Below are positions 26,355 to 35,829 of a DNA stretch of 64,000 bases, piece by piece. Every line of letters starts with the position of its first letter. Position 1 is the first letter of the stretch. The stretch spans positions 62,001 through 126,000 of the forward strand of contig CAWJPU010000009.1 of assembly GCA_963844805.1 (NCBI GenBank). Reading direction: 5' to 3'. Source of the stretch: JACCZR01 sp963844805. Its GTDB lineage: Bacteria > Actinomycetota > Thermoleophilia > Solirubrobacterales > Thermoleophilaceae. Made by a program: the position numbers and the translations under genes. Under the pieces are notes generated by a model. That model did no database searches and was not told where the DNA came from. It saw only the letters and a program-made list of their open reading frames with translations.

Positions 26355-26361
26355 TAGGCTA
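26355..26361. promoter_or_regulatory. Shared divergent -10-like box (TAGGCTA)
   Basis: TAGGCT (plus, 26355-26360) ends nine bases before TTG 26370. On the minus strand TAGCCT (26361-26356) ends seven bases before GTG 26348. The two boxes occupy the same seven base pairs, so only one direction could be used at a time. Confidence 0.45.
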
Positions 26362-26369
26362 CGCCCACC

Positions 26370-27215
26370 TTGGCGCCGCCGGACCTGTCAGTAGTCGTCC
26401 CGACCGCGGGACGGCCGAGCTACCTGGCGGTGGCGCTGCGGTCGCTCACGCAGCAGAACACCAGGGCCACCTTCGAGGTCGTGGTGGTCGACGACGGCGA
26501 CCTGTGGGCCACCGGCGCCACCGCGGAGCGGTTGGGCTTCCGGGTCGTCCGCCACGGCGAGCGCCGCGGGCTCAATGCCGGCCGCAACACCGGTCTGCGC
26601 GAGACCAGTGCCCCGCTGGTCGCCTTCCTCGACGACGACGTGCTCGCCCCGCGCGGATGGGTGGAGGCGATGGTGGCGGGCGCCCGGCGGTGGCCCGACG
26701 CGGAGGCCTTCGGCGGGCCCATCCGCGCTCGCCTGGAGGGCGGCGCCCTGCGCGGTTGTGGCGAGGAGGACCCGCCGATCACCACGCTCGACCTCGGCCC
26801 CGAGGACGAGGAGGCCGACGTCGTCTGGGGAGCCAACTTCGCCGTCCGCCGGTCGGCCGTGGAGCGCGTGGGCGAATTCGACGAGTCGATCGACTGGTCT
26901 CACGGCGACGAGGAGGAGTGGCTGGAACGGCTGCGCGGGCAGGGCGGCAAGGTCGTCTACCTGCCCGCGGCGGGCGTCGAGCACCGGCGCGAGCCGGCCG
27001 ACAGCACGCTCCGCGCCCTGAGCCGCAACGAGTGGGTGCGCGGGCGCGGCGCCCGGCGCAGCGACAGCCGCCGCGGCACGGCGCCGAGCCTCGGTCACGA
27101 GGTGCGCGTGCTGGGCGGGTGCGTGTGGCACGCGGGGCGCAAGCGCTGCCCCCAGGGCCTGGTAATGGCCGCCCACTCCGCGGGCCGCCTGGCCGAGGCC
27201 CTGCGCGGGCATTGA
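26370..27215 (+). CDS. GT2 family glycosyltransferase
   Basis: A TTG start gives APPDLSVVVPTAGRPSYLAV, the GT2 beginning, followed by VVVDDGDLWATG, the metal-site LDDDVLAPRGWVEAM and the DVVWGANFAVRRSAVERVGE acceptor-side motif; length 281. It would extend the glycan from a nucleotide-sugar donor. The stop overlaps the next gene's start as TTGA. The TTG start is supported by the TAGGCT box nine bases upstream. Confidence 0.82.
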   Translation: MAPPDLSVVVPTAGRPSYLAVALRSLTQQNTRATFEVVVVDDGDLWATGATAERLGFRVVRHGERRGLNAGRNTGLRETSAPLVAFLDDDVLAPRGWVEAMVAGARRWPDAEAFGGPIRARLEGGALRGCGEEDPPITTLDLGPEDEEADVVWGANFAVRRSAVERVGEFDESIDWSHGDEEEWLERLRGQGGKVVYLPAAGVEHRREPADSTLRALSRNEWVRGRGARRSDSRRGTAPSLGHEVRVLGGCVWHAGRKRCPQGLVMAAHSAGRLAEALRGH

Positions 27216-28021
27216 GCGCGCACCTCGATCCCGAGACCTACCTCTCGGGCGATTCGGGGGAGGTCAGCGGCATCCGGCTGCCCGCGATCCGCGCCGTGCA
27301 GGACGCCGGGCTGAGCGCCCTGGCGGCGCTGACCGCCACCGGCCCGCGGCTGGACCTGATCGCCCGCCGGGCGCCCCCGCGCCGGGTGACCGTCCTCTCG
27401 GCCTACCGGCCCGGGCGCCGGCTGGCCGCGGCGCTGCCCGCCCTGGGCTCCGAGCGCCACCGGGTCAGCTTCGTCCTCGCCGCGGTGGAGGGCACCGGGC
27501 TCGGCAAGTTCCAGAACCTCAACCGCGCGCTGGAGCGCGCGCCCGACGCGGACTGGACCCTGGTCGTCGACGACGACGTCGTCCTCCCCCGCCGGTTCCT
27601 CGACCGCTTCATCGGCGTGTGCGAGGCCACGGGGCTGCAGCTGGCCCAGCCCGCCCAGACCCGGCGCAGCCACGCCGCGTGGCGGGTCACCCGCCGGCGG
27701 CCGCTGAGCATGGTGCGGCGGACCCGGTTCGTGGAGATCGGCCCGGTGACAGCCTTCGCCGCCGCCCCGGCGGCCGAGCTGCTCCCCTTCCCCGACGTTC
27801 GCTTCGGCTGGGGCCTAGACCTCCACTGGGCGGCACTGGCCGAGCGGCGCGGCTGGGTGGCCGGGGTGGTGGACGGCACGCCCGTGCGCCACGAGGACGC
27901 GCCGCCGGCGGCCGCCTACGGGCACGCCGAGGCCAAGGCCGAGGCCGCTCGCTTTCTGGAGGGGCGCGAGTACTTGCCCAGCGAGCGGGCGCAGGAGACG
28001 CTGCGGGTGCTGAGGCGCTAG
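27212..28021 (+). CDS. GT2-like/DUF707-like glycosyltransferase homologue
   Basis: Starting at TTG 27212 (TTGA overlap), the 269-residue protein contains GLGKFQNLNRALERAPDADW and VVDDDVVLPRRFLDRFIGVC, a GT-A-like nucleotide and metal site, then AQPAQTRRSHAAWRVTRRRP and a FGWGLDLHWAALAERRGW segment near the end. This pattern resembles the DUF707-type putative glycosyltransferases. The N-terminal 60 residues are not GT-like. Function is inferred from the DDD motif and the run of transferase genes around it. Confidence 0.6.
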   Translation: MSAHLDPETYLSGDSGEVSGIRLPAIRAVQDAGLSALAALTATGPRLDLIARRAPPRRVTVLSAYRPGRRLAAALPALGSERHRVSFVLAAVEGTGLGKFQNLNRALERAPDADWTLVVDDDVVLPRRFLDRFIGVCEATGLQLAQPAQTRRSHAAWRVTRRRPLSMVRRTRFVEIGPVTAFAAAPAAELLPFPDVRFGWGLDLHWAALAERRGWVAGVVDGTPVRHEDAPPAAAYGHAEAKAEAARFLEGREYLPSERAQETLRVLRR

Positions 28022-29059
28022 TGGGACCGCTGTTCGTCTGCCCCGACGATGTTCACCGGCGGCGCCGAGCGGCAGTGGGTGGAGCTGATCACCGGCCTCG
28101 CCGAGCGAGGCCACAGTCCGGCCCTGCTCACCCTGAGCGGCGAGGGGCCGCTGTTCGCCGAGCTGGCCGGCGCGGGGGTGCCGGCCCTGTGCGCCGGCCT
28201 CAGCGGCCGCGCCGACCTCCGCGGGCTGCGGCGGGCGCTGCGCTTCGCGCGCGGCCGGGCCGGGGTGGTGGTCAGCCGCAACGTGAGCGCGGAGCTCGTC
28301 GGGCAGCTGCTGGCGCGGCGGGAGGGCGTGCGCCATGTGGTCAACGAGCACACGCCCTGTACGGCGGATGGAGGACTGCTCCCGCTGCGGCCCCACCAGC
28401 GGCGGCTGCGGCGGCTGGTGGCCCCGCGCGTGGACGGCGTGGTGGCCGTGGCCGGCGCGCAGGTGGGCCCGCTGGCGGCGAGCGGCTTTCGCCGCGAGCG
28501 CATCGAGGTGGTGGCCAACGGCGTGGCCCCGGGCGGCGAACCCTCGCCGCCGCCCGCGGACGGGTACGCGCTGGTGCTCGCCGGCCTGCGGCCCGAGAAG
28601 CGGGTGGACGCCTTCGTCGAGGCGGTGGCGCGGGTGCCCGGGCTGCGCGGGCTGGTGGCCGGCGAGGGTCGCGAGCGGGGGCGCCTGGAGCGCCTGATCG
28701 CCGACCGCGGCGCGAATGTCGAGCTGCTCGGTGAGCGCCACGACACCGCCGGCCTGATCCGCGGCGCCACGCTGGTGTGCCTGCCCAGCGAGGCCGAGGC
28801 GCTGCCGATGTCCGTGCTCGAAGCCATGGCGGCGGGCCGCGCGGTGGTGGCCACGCGCGTGGGCGGTGTGCCCGACGCCGTGGCCGACGGCGAGACCGGC
28901 CTGCTGGTGGCCTCCGGCGACGCGAATGGTCTCGTGTCCGCGCTGGAGGCCGCCCGGGCGGACGCCGCCGCGATGGGCGCTGCGGGCCGGCGCCGGGTGG
29001 AGGAGCGCTTCACCCTGGACGGGATGATCGCCGGCTACGAGAGGTCGCTGGGGCTGTGA
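28021..29059 (+). CDS. GT4 family glycosyltransferase, frameshifted near the start
   Basis: GTG 28021 gives VGPLFVCPD and, after removal of one extra G near 28048 (GAC-G-ATG), continues MFTGGAERQWVELITGL, the normal GT4 glycine-rich loop. Starting only at the ATG at 28049 would cut off the first beta strand. The protein (about 345 residues) has the donor site LAGLRPEKRVDAFVEA and E-x7-E in EALPMSVLEAMAAG. It follows the previous gene with a TAGTG stop/start and couples to the next by GTGA. Confidence 0.82.
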
Positions 29060-30089
29060 CCGATCTGCTGGTGGTCTCGCTGGGCACGACGCTGGGCTGG
29101 CGCGTCGCCGACCTGCTGTTCGCCCAGGGCGCCGAGGCCGCAGGCGCGACCACGTCCACGGTCGCAGTGGGACAGGGAGCGGCGGGCCGGCTGCGCCGCG
29201 GCTACCCGGTCAACGACCTGGTCGAGGCGCTCGCCGCCCGGCGCACCCTGGAGCAGGCGCTCGAGCGGGTCGAGCCGCAAGCCGGTGGTCTTCTCCAGCT
29301 CGACCACCGCCATGCTGGCGCGGCGGCTCGACGTCCCGTACGCGGTGCGCCTCGACGGGCCCGCCGCGCTGAACCGGACCGGACCGGCCAACGCGCCCGT
29401 GCGCGCGCTGGAGCGCCGGGCCCTCGCCCGGGCGCGGCTGGTGCTCCCCTGGAGCGAGCCCGCCCGCGAAGGGCTGCCGGCGGGCTCGGCGCCCTCGGTG
29501 GTGCTGCCGCCGCCGGTGGAGAGCTCGGGCCCCCACGAGGGAGAAAACCCGCTGGCGGTGGGCTACGTGCCCGACCCCAAGGCAAAGGGCCTCGACGTGG
29601 TGGTGGGGGCGTGGGCCGAGGCGGCGGTGCCCGGCGCTCGGCTGGAGGTCTTCGCCGTCGAGCCCGACCGCGCCGAACGCCACCTGCGCCGTCACGGCCT
29701 GACCCTGCCGGACTCCGCGACCGTCCGGGGAGTCGTGGCACCGAAGGAGTTCCGCGCGGCGCTGCGCCGGGCGCGCGATGCTGGTGGCCGGCGCGCGCTG
29801 GGAGGACTTCGGCCAGGCGCCGCTGGAAGCGCTCGCCGACGGCGCGCTGCTGGCCACCTTGCCCACGCCCGGCCCCTTCGCGGCCCTGCCGCTCGCGCGC
29901 GAGCTCGAGCCGCGGCTCGTGGCAAGCGAGCTCTCGGCGGGCGCTCTCGCCGAGAGCATCCGGGCCGCGTTCGCGCTCGAGGACCCCGCCTCCTACCGGG
30001 CCCGGGCGGCCGAGCTGCTCGCGCCCTTCCGCGCCGAGGCGCTGGTCAGCCGGCTGCGCGACGAGGTGCTGCCGCGGCTGCTTGGGTGA
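29056..30089 (+). CDS. GT-B (GT4-like) glycosyltransferase, two frameshifts
   Basis: Three frames join into one protein of about 343 residues: VTDLLVVSLGTTLGWRVADL at the start, then VVFSSSTTAMLARRLDVPYA, and finally MLVAGARWEDFGQAPLEALA, which holds the E-x7-E motif. One extra C near 29278 (CCG-C-AAG) and one extra base near 29777 (GCGC-G-ATG) cause the breaks. The family is GT4-like with a compact N-terminal domain. Its end overlaps the convergent GT4 gene by 44 bases. Confidence 0.72.
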
Positions 30090-31150
30090 TCGCCCGCACG
30101 AAGGCCGCGGCGTCGTCGGCCAGCGGGTGCTCGCGGGTCAGCGCCAGGCTCTCGGCGCCCATGCGCTCGCGCGCGCCCTCGTCGTTGACCACCAGCTCCA
30201 GCGCCGCGCGGATCGAGCTCTCCTCGAGGGGCTCCACCAGCACGGCGTTGCGGCCCTCCACCGCGAAGTCGCCCGCCGCCCCGGCGGTGCGCGAGCAGAC
30301 GATCGGGAGCCCGGCGGCAGCGGCCTCGCGCACGGCCACGCCGAAGGGCTCGTAGAGGCTGGGCAGCACCAGCGCGTCCGCCGCGGCGAAGCGGGCGGGC
30401 AGGTCCTCAGGCGCGACGTACCCGCGGAAGTCGACGTCCAGCCCCTCGGCGAGCGAACGCAGCTCGGCCTCGAGCGGGCCCGTGCCGCACAGCTCCAGCC
30501 GCGCGTCGAGCCCCCGCAGAGCCTGCAGGAGGCGCCTCAGGTTCTTGTCCTCCACCAAGCGGCCCACGTAGAGGAGGCGCGCCGGCCCGCGTCCCCGCGG
30601 CCCCGGAGCGAAGCCCTCCAGGTCGGCGCTCTGCAGGCTCACCTCCACCCGCTCCGGCGGGGCGCCGAGCGCCTCCACCCTTCGCCGGGCGGCGCTGGAG
30701 GCGACCACGAAGCCGTCGGCCCGCCGGGCGAGCGCGCGGTGGAGCGCGCAGCTGCCACCCGGGCAGCTCGGAGTCGGCGTGCGGCGGCAGCTCGCTGAAG
30801 ATCACCAGTCGCCGGCCGCGGCGCCGGCACCAGCCCAGCGAGCGCAGCGTGGTGGGCCCGTACTCCCACGAGACGACTACCTCGGGGTCGAACTCCGACA
30901 GGGCGCCCCCGACGCCGCGCGGCACCACGACCGGGGTCCTCCCGGCCCGGGCGCGCTGGCGGGAGCCGAGGGCGACGGCGTCGTAGGGGTGGTCCGAGGC
31001 GAACCAGCCGGCGGGCTGATCCCAGCCCGGTTGCCCCTCGGACTGGTAGATCACCCTGAGGGTGATGTCAGGGCTCTGCCCCATCAAGGTGAATAGGGGT
31101 TCGCGGTAGGGCACCGCGACGGGCGGCAGCACGGCGCAGCGCACGGGCAC
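30046..31150 (-). CDS. GT4 family glycosyltransferase, frameshifted
   Basis: From GTG 31150 the protein begins PVRCAVLPPVAVPYREPLFT. An extra base near 30745 breaks the frame; the corrected reading LHRALARRADGFVVASSAAR leads to the donor site LYVGRLVEDKNLRRLLQAL and E-x7-E in EPFGVAVREAAAAG, for about 367 residues. It is a typical retaining GT4. A TAGAGT box lies seven bases before the start. Confidence 0.8.
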
Positions 31151-31157
31151 GAAGCGA

Positions 31158-31163
31158 ACTCTA
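31158..31163 (-). promoter_or_regulatory. -10-like box TAGAGT, leaderless promoter candidate
   Basis: TAGAGT on the minus strand ends seven bases before GTG 31150. Confidence 0.42.
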
Positions 31164-31220
31164 AGAGCGCAACTTCCGCTTGGAGACAGCGTTTCTGGGG
31201 AAGGACATGGCTGAACCCGG

Positions 31221-31229
31221 TGCTAGGGT
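31221..31229 (+). promoter_or_regulatory. Extended -10-like element TGCTAGGGT
   Basis: TGCTAGGGT fits the extended -10 pattern TGnTAnnnT and lies 51 bases before ATG 31281. The unit headed by the small secreted protein would therefore have a leader of about 45 bases containing a short ccggg/cccgg hairpin, unlike the leaderless arrangement elsewhere. Confidence 0.35.
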
Positions 31230-31280
31230 TCCGCGGTCCGGGACTCCCGGTCCTGGTCACCTCAGCCTCCGTTCACCACG

Positions 31281-31913
31281 ATGAGACTGCTCCGTAACAG
31301 CCTGCTCGTGGCGCTTGTTGTCGCGCTGTGCGCGCTCTTGCTGCCAGCCGCCTCCATGTCGGGGCCCATCGAAGACTGCGCCGACGACGGCCAGCTCCAG
31401 GGCAACTACTCCGACCAGCAGAAGCAGCAGGCGCTGAAGGACCTTCCCTCCGACCTGTCGGAGTACAGCGACTGCGGCGAGATCCTGAACACGCCCAACC
31501 CCAGCAAGCCGAACTCGTCGGGCGGCGCGGGCGCGGGCGGCGGCACGGGGTTTGGCGGCGGTGGGGGCTCCACCGGCTCGGGCCAGGAGACCACCGTCAC
31601 CGACAAACCCTCGAAGGCCGAGCTCGCCCGCCAGCAGCGCGAGCGGGCCGCCATCGAGGCCCTGGCCAACGGCGGCGGCAGGCCGAACCTCAAGCTCGAC
31701 GGCAGGTCGATCAGCCCCGGCGACGCGGGCATTTACAACCTGGCCGCCGCCACTCACGAGGTGCCGACCCCGATCAAGCTGTCGCTGATCGCGGTCGCCC
31801 TGCTCGCCATCGCCGGGATCGTGCTGGCGGCCCGGCGCCGCTTCCCCGAGCTGTTCGATCGCCTCGAAGGCTCCCTGGCCAACCTCGGTCATGCAGCGCG
31901 CCTACGTCGTTAG
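31281..31913 (+). CDS. Secreted, membrane-anchored protein with Gly-rich linker, unknown function
   Basis: The 210-residue protein has an N-terminal signal sequence (LLVALVVALCALLLPAASM), a short mature domain with two cysteines (EDCADDGQ and YSDCGE), a Gly/Ser-rich linker around residues 75-105, and a C-terminal membrane helix (IALVAL-type, about 165-185) followed by a basic tail. I do not recognise a family. It overlaps the start of the O-antigen ligase gene by 23 bases, so it probably works with that enzyme outside the membrane, for instance as a partner or scaffold. Confidence 0.7.
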   Translation: MRLLRNSLLVALVVALCALLLPAASMSGPIEDCADDGQLQGNYSDQQKQQALKDLPSDLSEYSDCGEILNTPNPSKPNSSGGAGAGGGTGFGGGGGSTGSGQETTVTDKPSKAELARQQRERAAIEALANGGGRPNLKLDGRSISPGDAGIYNLAAATHEVPTPIKLSLIAVALLAIAGIVLAARRRFPELFDRLEGSLANLGHAARLRR

Positions 31914-34168
31914 CGCAGCGGTAGCCGCCCTCCTCGCCGCCATGGCCTTCGTGGCCGCCGGTGGGACGGAGCTGGGCCGCACCACGATCGCCGAGCTGCT
32001 GGTCGTGGCCGTGTGCGCCACGCTGGTCGTGGCCGCGCTGGTCTCCCGTCGCCGCGGGCCGGTGTCGGGCTCGATCCCGCTGATCGCGCTCGCCGCTCTG
32101 GTCGCCTTCACGGCCCTGTCGGTGGGCTGGTCCGTGGTGCCCGACCTCTCGTTCATCGAGGCCGGACGCTCGTTCGCCTACCTCGCGGTCTTCGCCGGCG
32201 CCATCGCCGCCGCTCGCCTCGCGCCAACCGCCTCGCCGGTGCTGCTGCGCGGGATCCTGGCCGCCTGCGTCGTGGTCTGCCTCTACGGGCTGATCTCGCG
32301 CGTGTGGCCGGGCGCCCTCGCCCCGACCGAGCAGGCCGCCCGCCTAGGCCAGCCCTTCGGCTACTGGAACGCAGTCGGCTCGGTGGCGGCAATCGGCATC
32401 ATCCCCGCGCTGTGGATGGGCGCCAAGCGCTCCAGCGGGCTGCTGGAGCGCGCGCTCGCCTTCCCCGCCGCCGGCGTGCTGATGCTGGCCATGCTGCTCA
32501 CCCAGTCGCGCGGCGCGGTCGTCGCCCTGGCCATCGGCGCCATCGTGTGGTTCGCATTCGTGCCGCTGCGCCTTCGCAGCCTGGCCGTCCTCGCCCTGGG
32601 CGTCGCGGGCGCCGCGCCGGTCGCGGCCTGGGGCCTGTCCAAGGCCGCCTTCACCGTCGGCGGGACGCCGCTGCCCGAGCGCGAGGCGGTCGCCGGCACC
32701 TTCGGCCTGCTCGTGCTGCTGATGATCGCCGCGCTGCTGGTCGCCGGCCTCGCCGCCTCCTACGGGATGGCGCGGGTGGTGCCCACCATGCGCGTCCGCC
32801 GCCGCGTCGGCCTGGTCGTGGCGGCCGCGCTGCTGGCGCTCCCATTGGCGCTGTTCACCTCCGTCGCCTCCAGCGATCGCGGCGTGTCGGGCACGATCTC
32901 CGACCGCGTCGACGAGCTCACCAGCGAGACCGCCGCCGCGCCGCCCGAGGGCGCCGGCCGCCTCACCGTCTCCTCCTCCAGCCGAGCCCGCTACTGGCGC
33001 GAGGCTGGCGACGTCTTCGACGAGCGGCCGGGCAAGGGCACCGGCGCGGGCACCTTCTACGTGTCGCGGCTGCGCTACCGCAAGGACGAGCTGGTCGCCC
33101 AGCACGCGCACGGCTACGTGCCCCAGACCATGTCCGACCTGGGCGTCGTCGGCCTCGTCCTCAGCGCCCTCGCGCTGGTCACCTGGCTCGCCTGCGCCCT
33201 GCGCGCCGTGGCGCTCGTGCCCCGGCTGCGCCGCCGCCGCGAGCCGCGCGAGCCGATCGAGTGGACCGGCGAGCGCACCGCCCTGCTGGGCCTCGTGATC
33301 GTCGCGGTGGTGTTCGGCGTGCAGTCGGCGATCGACTGGACCTGGTTCGTGCCCGGCGTCACCGTGGTGGCGCTCGCCGCCGCCGGCTTCGTGGCCGGGC
33401 GCGGCGCCCTGAGGGGCAGCGCGGCCGGCGTGACCGCCGCGCTGGGGCCCGAGCCCACCGGTGAGGGCCGCGTCGAGCGCCCGCCATGGGCGCGCACCGT
33501 GGCGACCGTCGGCGTCGTGGCCACCGCCGCGCTGCTGGCCAGCGCGATCTGGCAACCCGAGCGCGCGAACCGCGCCTCCGCGCAGGCGCTGAGCGACATC
33601 GAGCAGGGCAAGCTGGGCAGCGCCGCGGACGCCGCCCGCACCGCCCGCGACGCCGATCCCCTGGCCGCCGAGCCCCGCTTCGCCGAGGCCTCGGTGGCCT
33701 CCGCCGCCGGCAAGGAGGGCCTGGCGCGCCGCATTCTCGAGCGCACCGTGCGCGAGTTCCCCGGCAACCCCCAGACCTGGCTGCGCCTGGCCGAGTTCGA
33801 GCTGCACCACAGCGAGCCGCTGCGGGCGCTCGAGGTCGTCCGCGGAGCCCTCTACCTCGACCCGTTCTCCAAGGCCGCGCGCCGCGTGCGCGACCAGGCC
33901 CGCGCCGCCGCGCTGGCCGACGTGACCAAGGGCACGCCCGAGGAGCGCCGCAAGCGCGAGGAGCTGCTGCGCCGCAACGGGCTGCTGCCCGGCGGCCCCC
34001 ACCCCCGGCGGCGCCGCCGCTGCGGCCGCCGCGGGGGCCGGTGGAGCCGCGGGCGGCGCCGGAGGCGCTCCGGGTGCGCCCGTCGGCGGTGGCGGTGGCC
34101 TCGGCAACTCCAAGGGCAAGACCAAGGTCCCCGGGCTCAGCGAAGAGCCGATCGAGGAATACAGATGA
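31891..34168 (+). CDS. O-antigen ligase/Wzy-like polymerase with TPR tail, frameshifted at the end
   Basis: The protein has about 12 membrane helices with the Wzy_C/O-antigen ligase segments GYWNAVGSVAAIGI and TQSRGAVVALAIGAIVWF, a large periplasmic loop (GTGAGTFYVSRLRYRKDELV) and a C-terminal TPR-like region with LSDIEQGKLGSAADAARTAR. An extra C near 34000 in a C-rich run hides the true end; corrected, it continues in an Ala/Gly-rich stretch, then NSKGKTKVPGLSEEPIEEYR and stops at 34168, about 758 residues. Without the correction it would read straight into the next gene. It would polymerise or ligate undecaprenyl-linked glycan. Confidence 0.83.
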
Positions 34169-35829
34169 GGCGACGCCACCGCGCGCTGCTCACGGCAGCC
34201 GCGGCGGCCGCGGCGCTGGCCGCACCCGTATCCAGCGCGTCCGCCTCGTCCTCGCAGGAGTCGATCTTCCAGGACGACAACCTGCTGGTCACCGGCAGCG
34301 ACGCGCAGGTCGAGTCCACGATGTCCACGCTGCGATCGCTGGGCGTCGAGCGCATCCGCGTGTCGGTGATCTGGCGCTTCGTGGCGCCGGGCGCCACCAG
34401 CGCGAGCCGGCCCTCGTTCAATGCGAGCGACCCGGCGGCCTACGGCGCGAGCGCCTGGAACCGCTACGACCGCATCGTCGACGCGGCGCGCCGCTACGGG
34501 ATCGGCCTGCTGTTCTCGGTCACCGGCCCGTCGCCGCGCTGGGCCACGGGCGACAAGTCCGAGCCGCGCGGGCTGGTGAACCCCAGCGCGGGCGAGTTCG
34601 GCCAGTTCGTGACCGCGGTCGGGCGCCGCTACTCGGGCACCTACGCCGACGAGCAGCCGCAGTCCTCGCCCCCGTCCGGCGGGGGCGGTGGCGGCGGCGT
34701 GCTGCCCCTCTCCCGCGAGCGGGCGAGCGCGACGGCCGCCGGCGGCGTCCTGCCGCGCGTGACGATGTGGTCGGTCTGGAACGAGCCGCAGCAGCCGGGC
34801 TGGCTGCGACCGCAGGTCTCCGGCGGGCGACCCGCCTCGCCGCACATCTACCGCCGCCTGCTCGACGCCGCCTGGGCCGGCCTGCGGGCCAGCGGGCACG
34901 GCTCGGACAACATCCTGATCGGCGAGCTCGCGCCGCGCGGCACGCGCCGCCTGACCACGGGCCCCATGACTCCGCTGCGCTTCCTGCGCGAGCTCTACTG
35001 CGTCAACAGCCGCATCCGCCCGCTGCGCGGCGGTGAGGCCGCCGCGCGCGGCTGCCCGACCGACTCCGCCGGCACCGCGCGCTTCCGCTCCCAGCACCCG
35101 GGGCTGTTCGACGCGCCCGGCTTCGCGCACCACCCGTACGCGCTCGAGGTCGCGCCGTCGAAGGTCGACCGCATCCGCGACCAGGTCACGATCGCGTCGC
35201 TGGGCCGGCTCACTCGCACGCTGGACCGCGTCCAGCGCCGCTACGGCTCACGCCGGCGGATGCCGATCTGGCTGACCGAGTACGGCTACCAGACCGACCC
35301 GCCCGACCCGACGATCGTGGGCCAGCCCTGGTCGCGCCAGGCGGCCTACATCAACGAGGCCGACCACATCGCCTCCCGCAACCGCCGCGTGCGCTCGGTG
35401 GCCCAGTTCCTGCTGGTCGATGACCAGCCCAACCGCGAGGTGCCCCCGTCGAACATCCGCTACTGGGGCAGCACCTTCCAGTCCGGCCTGATCACCATCG
35501 GCGGCCGCCGCAAGCCGTCGTTCTTCTCCTACATGCGCTCGATCGACGTCTACCCCAAGCGCGTTCGCCGGGGCCGCGCGGTGCGTGTCTACGGCCAGCT
35601 GCGCCCGGCGCCCAACGGCAGCGTCATCCGCGCCTCGCTGCAATTCCGCCGCACCGGCTCGCGCCGCTGGCGGACCGTCAAGCGGGTGCGGTCGCGCAGC
35701 TTCCGCAACATCGTGCGCCCGCGCGTGCGGGTCCGCAGCTCGGGCCGCTTCCGCTTCGTCTGGCGCGAGGGCTCGCGCCGCAACCCCACCCGCTCGTCAC
35801 CCGTGCGGGTCGTGCGCCGCAGGCGCTAG
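34165..35829 (+). CDS. Secreted glycoside hydrolase (TIM-barrel, GH39/GH5-like)
   Basis: The 554-residue protein has a signal sequence (RRHRALLTAAAAAAALAAPV), a TIM-barrel domain with the acid/base Glu207 in WNEPQQPGW and the likely nucleophile Glu372 in LTEYGYQTDPPD, then a basic C-terminal beta domain (about 455-554) rich in Arg. This is the clan GH-A arrangement, probably a glycan-cleaving enzyme or lyase acting outside the cell. It is coupled to the ligase gene (ATGA overlap), which suggests trimming or release of the polymer made here. Its end overlaps the convergent GT by 33 bases. Confidence 0.78.
   Translation: MRRRHRALLTAAAAAAALAAPVSSASASSSQESIFQDDNLLVTGSDAQVESTMSTLRSLGVERIRVSVIWRFVAPGATSASRPSFNASDPAAYGASAWNRYDRIVDAARRYGIGLLFSVTGPSPRWATGDKSEPRGLVNPSAGEFGQFVTAVGRRYSGTYADEQPQSSPPSGGGGGGGVLPLSRERASATAAGGVLPRVTMWSVWNEPQQPGWLRPQVSGGRPASPHIYRRLLDAAWAGLRASGHGSDNILIGELAPRGTRRLTTGPMTPLRFLRELYCVNSRIRPLRGGEAAARGCPTDSAGTARFRSQHPGLFDAPGFAHHPYALEVAPSKVDRIRDQVTIASLGRLTRTLDRVQRRYGSRRRMPIWLTEYGYQTDPPDPTIVGQPWSRQAAYINEADHIASRNRRVRSVAQFLLVDDQPNREVPPSNIRYWGSTFQSGLITIGGRRKPSFFSYMRSIDVYPKRVRRGRAVRVYGQLRPAPNGSVIRASLQFRRTGSRRWRTVKRVRSRSFRNIVRPRVRVRSSGRFRFVWREGSRRNPTRSSPVRVVRRRR

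Noticed and set aside
28048..29777. Programmed +1 frameshifting as an explanation of the broken genes
   Set aside because: The sites vary in sequence, lack a stop codon or slippery codon at the shift point, and occur several times per gene. Insertion errors explain them better.
32344..35133. A 929-residue open frame on the minus strand
   Set aside because: It lies opposite the ligase and glycosidase genes, which have clear domains and motifs. Its low-complexity Gly/Ala/Arg/His composition is what GC-rich antisense frames give.
31891..35829. A single 1312-residue ligase-glycosidase fusion protein
   Set aside because: The stretch after about 34000 is Arg-rich nonsense. A one-base correction gives a normal ligase end at 34168 and a separate start with signal peptide at 34165.
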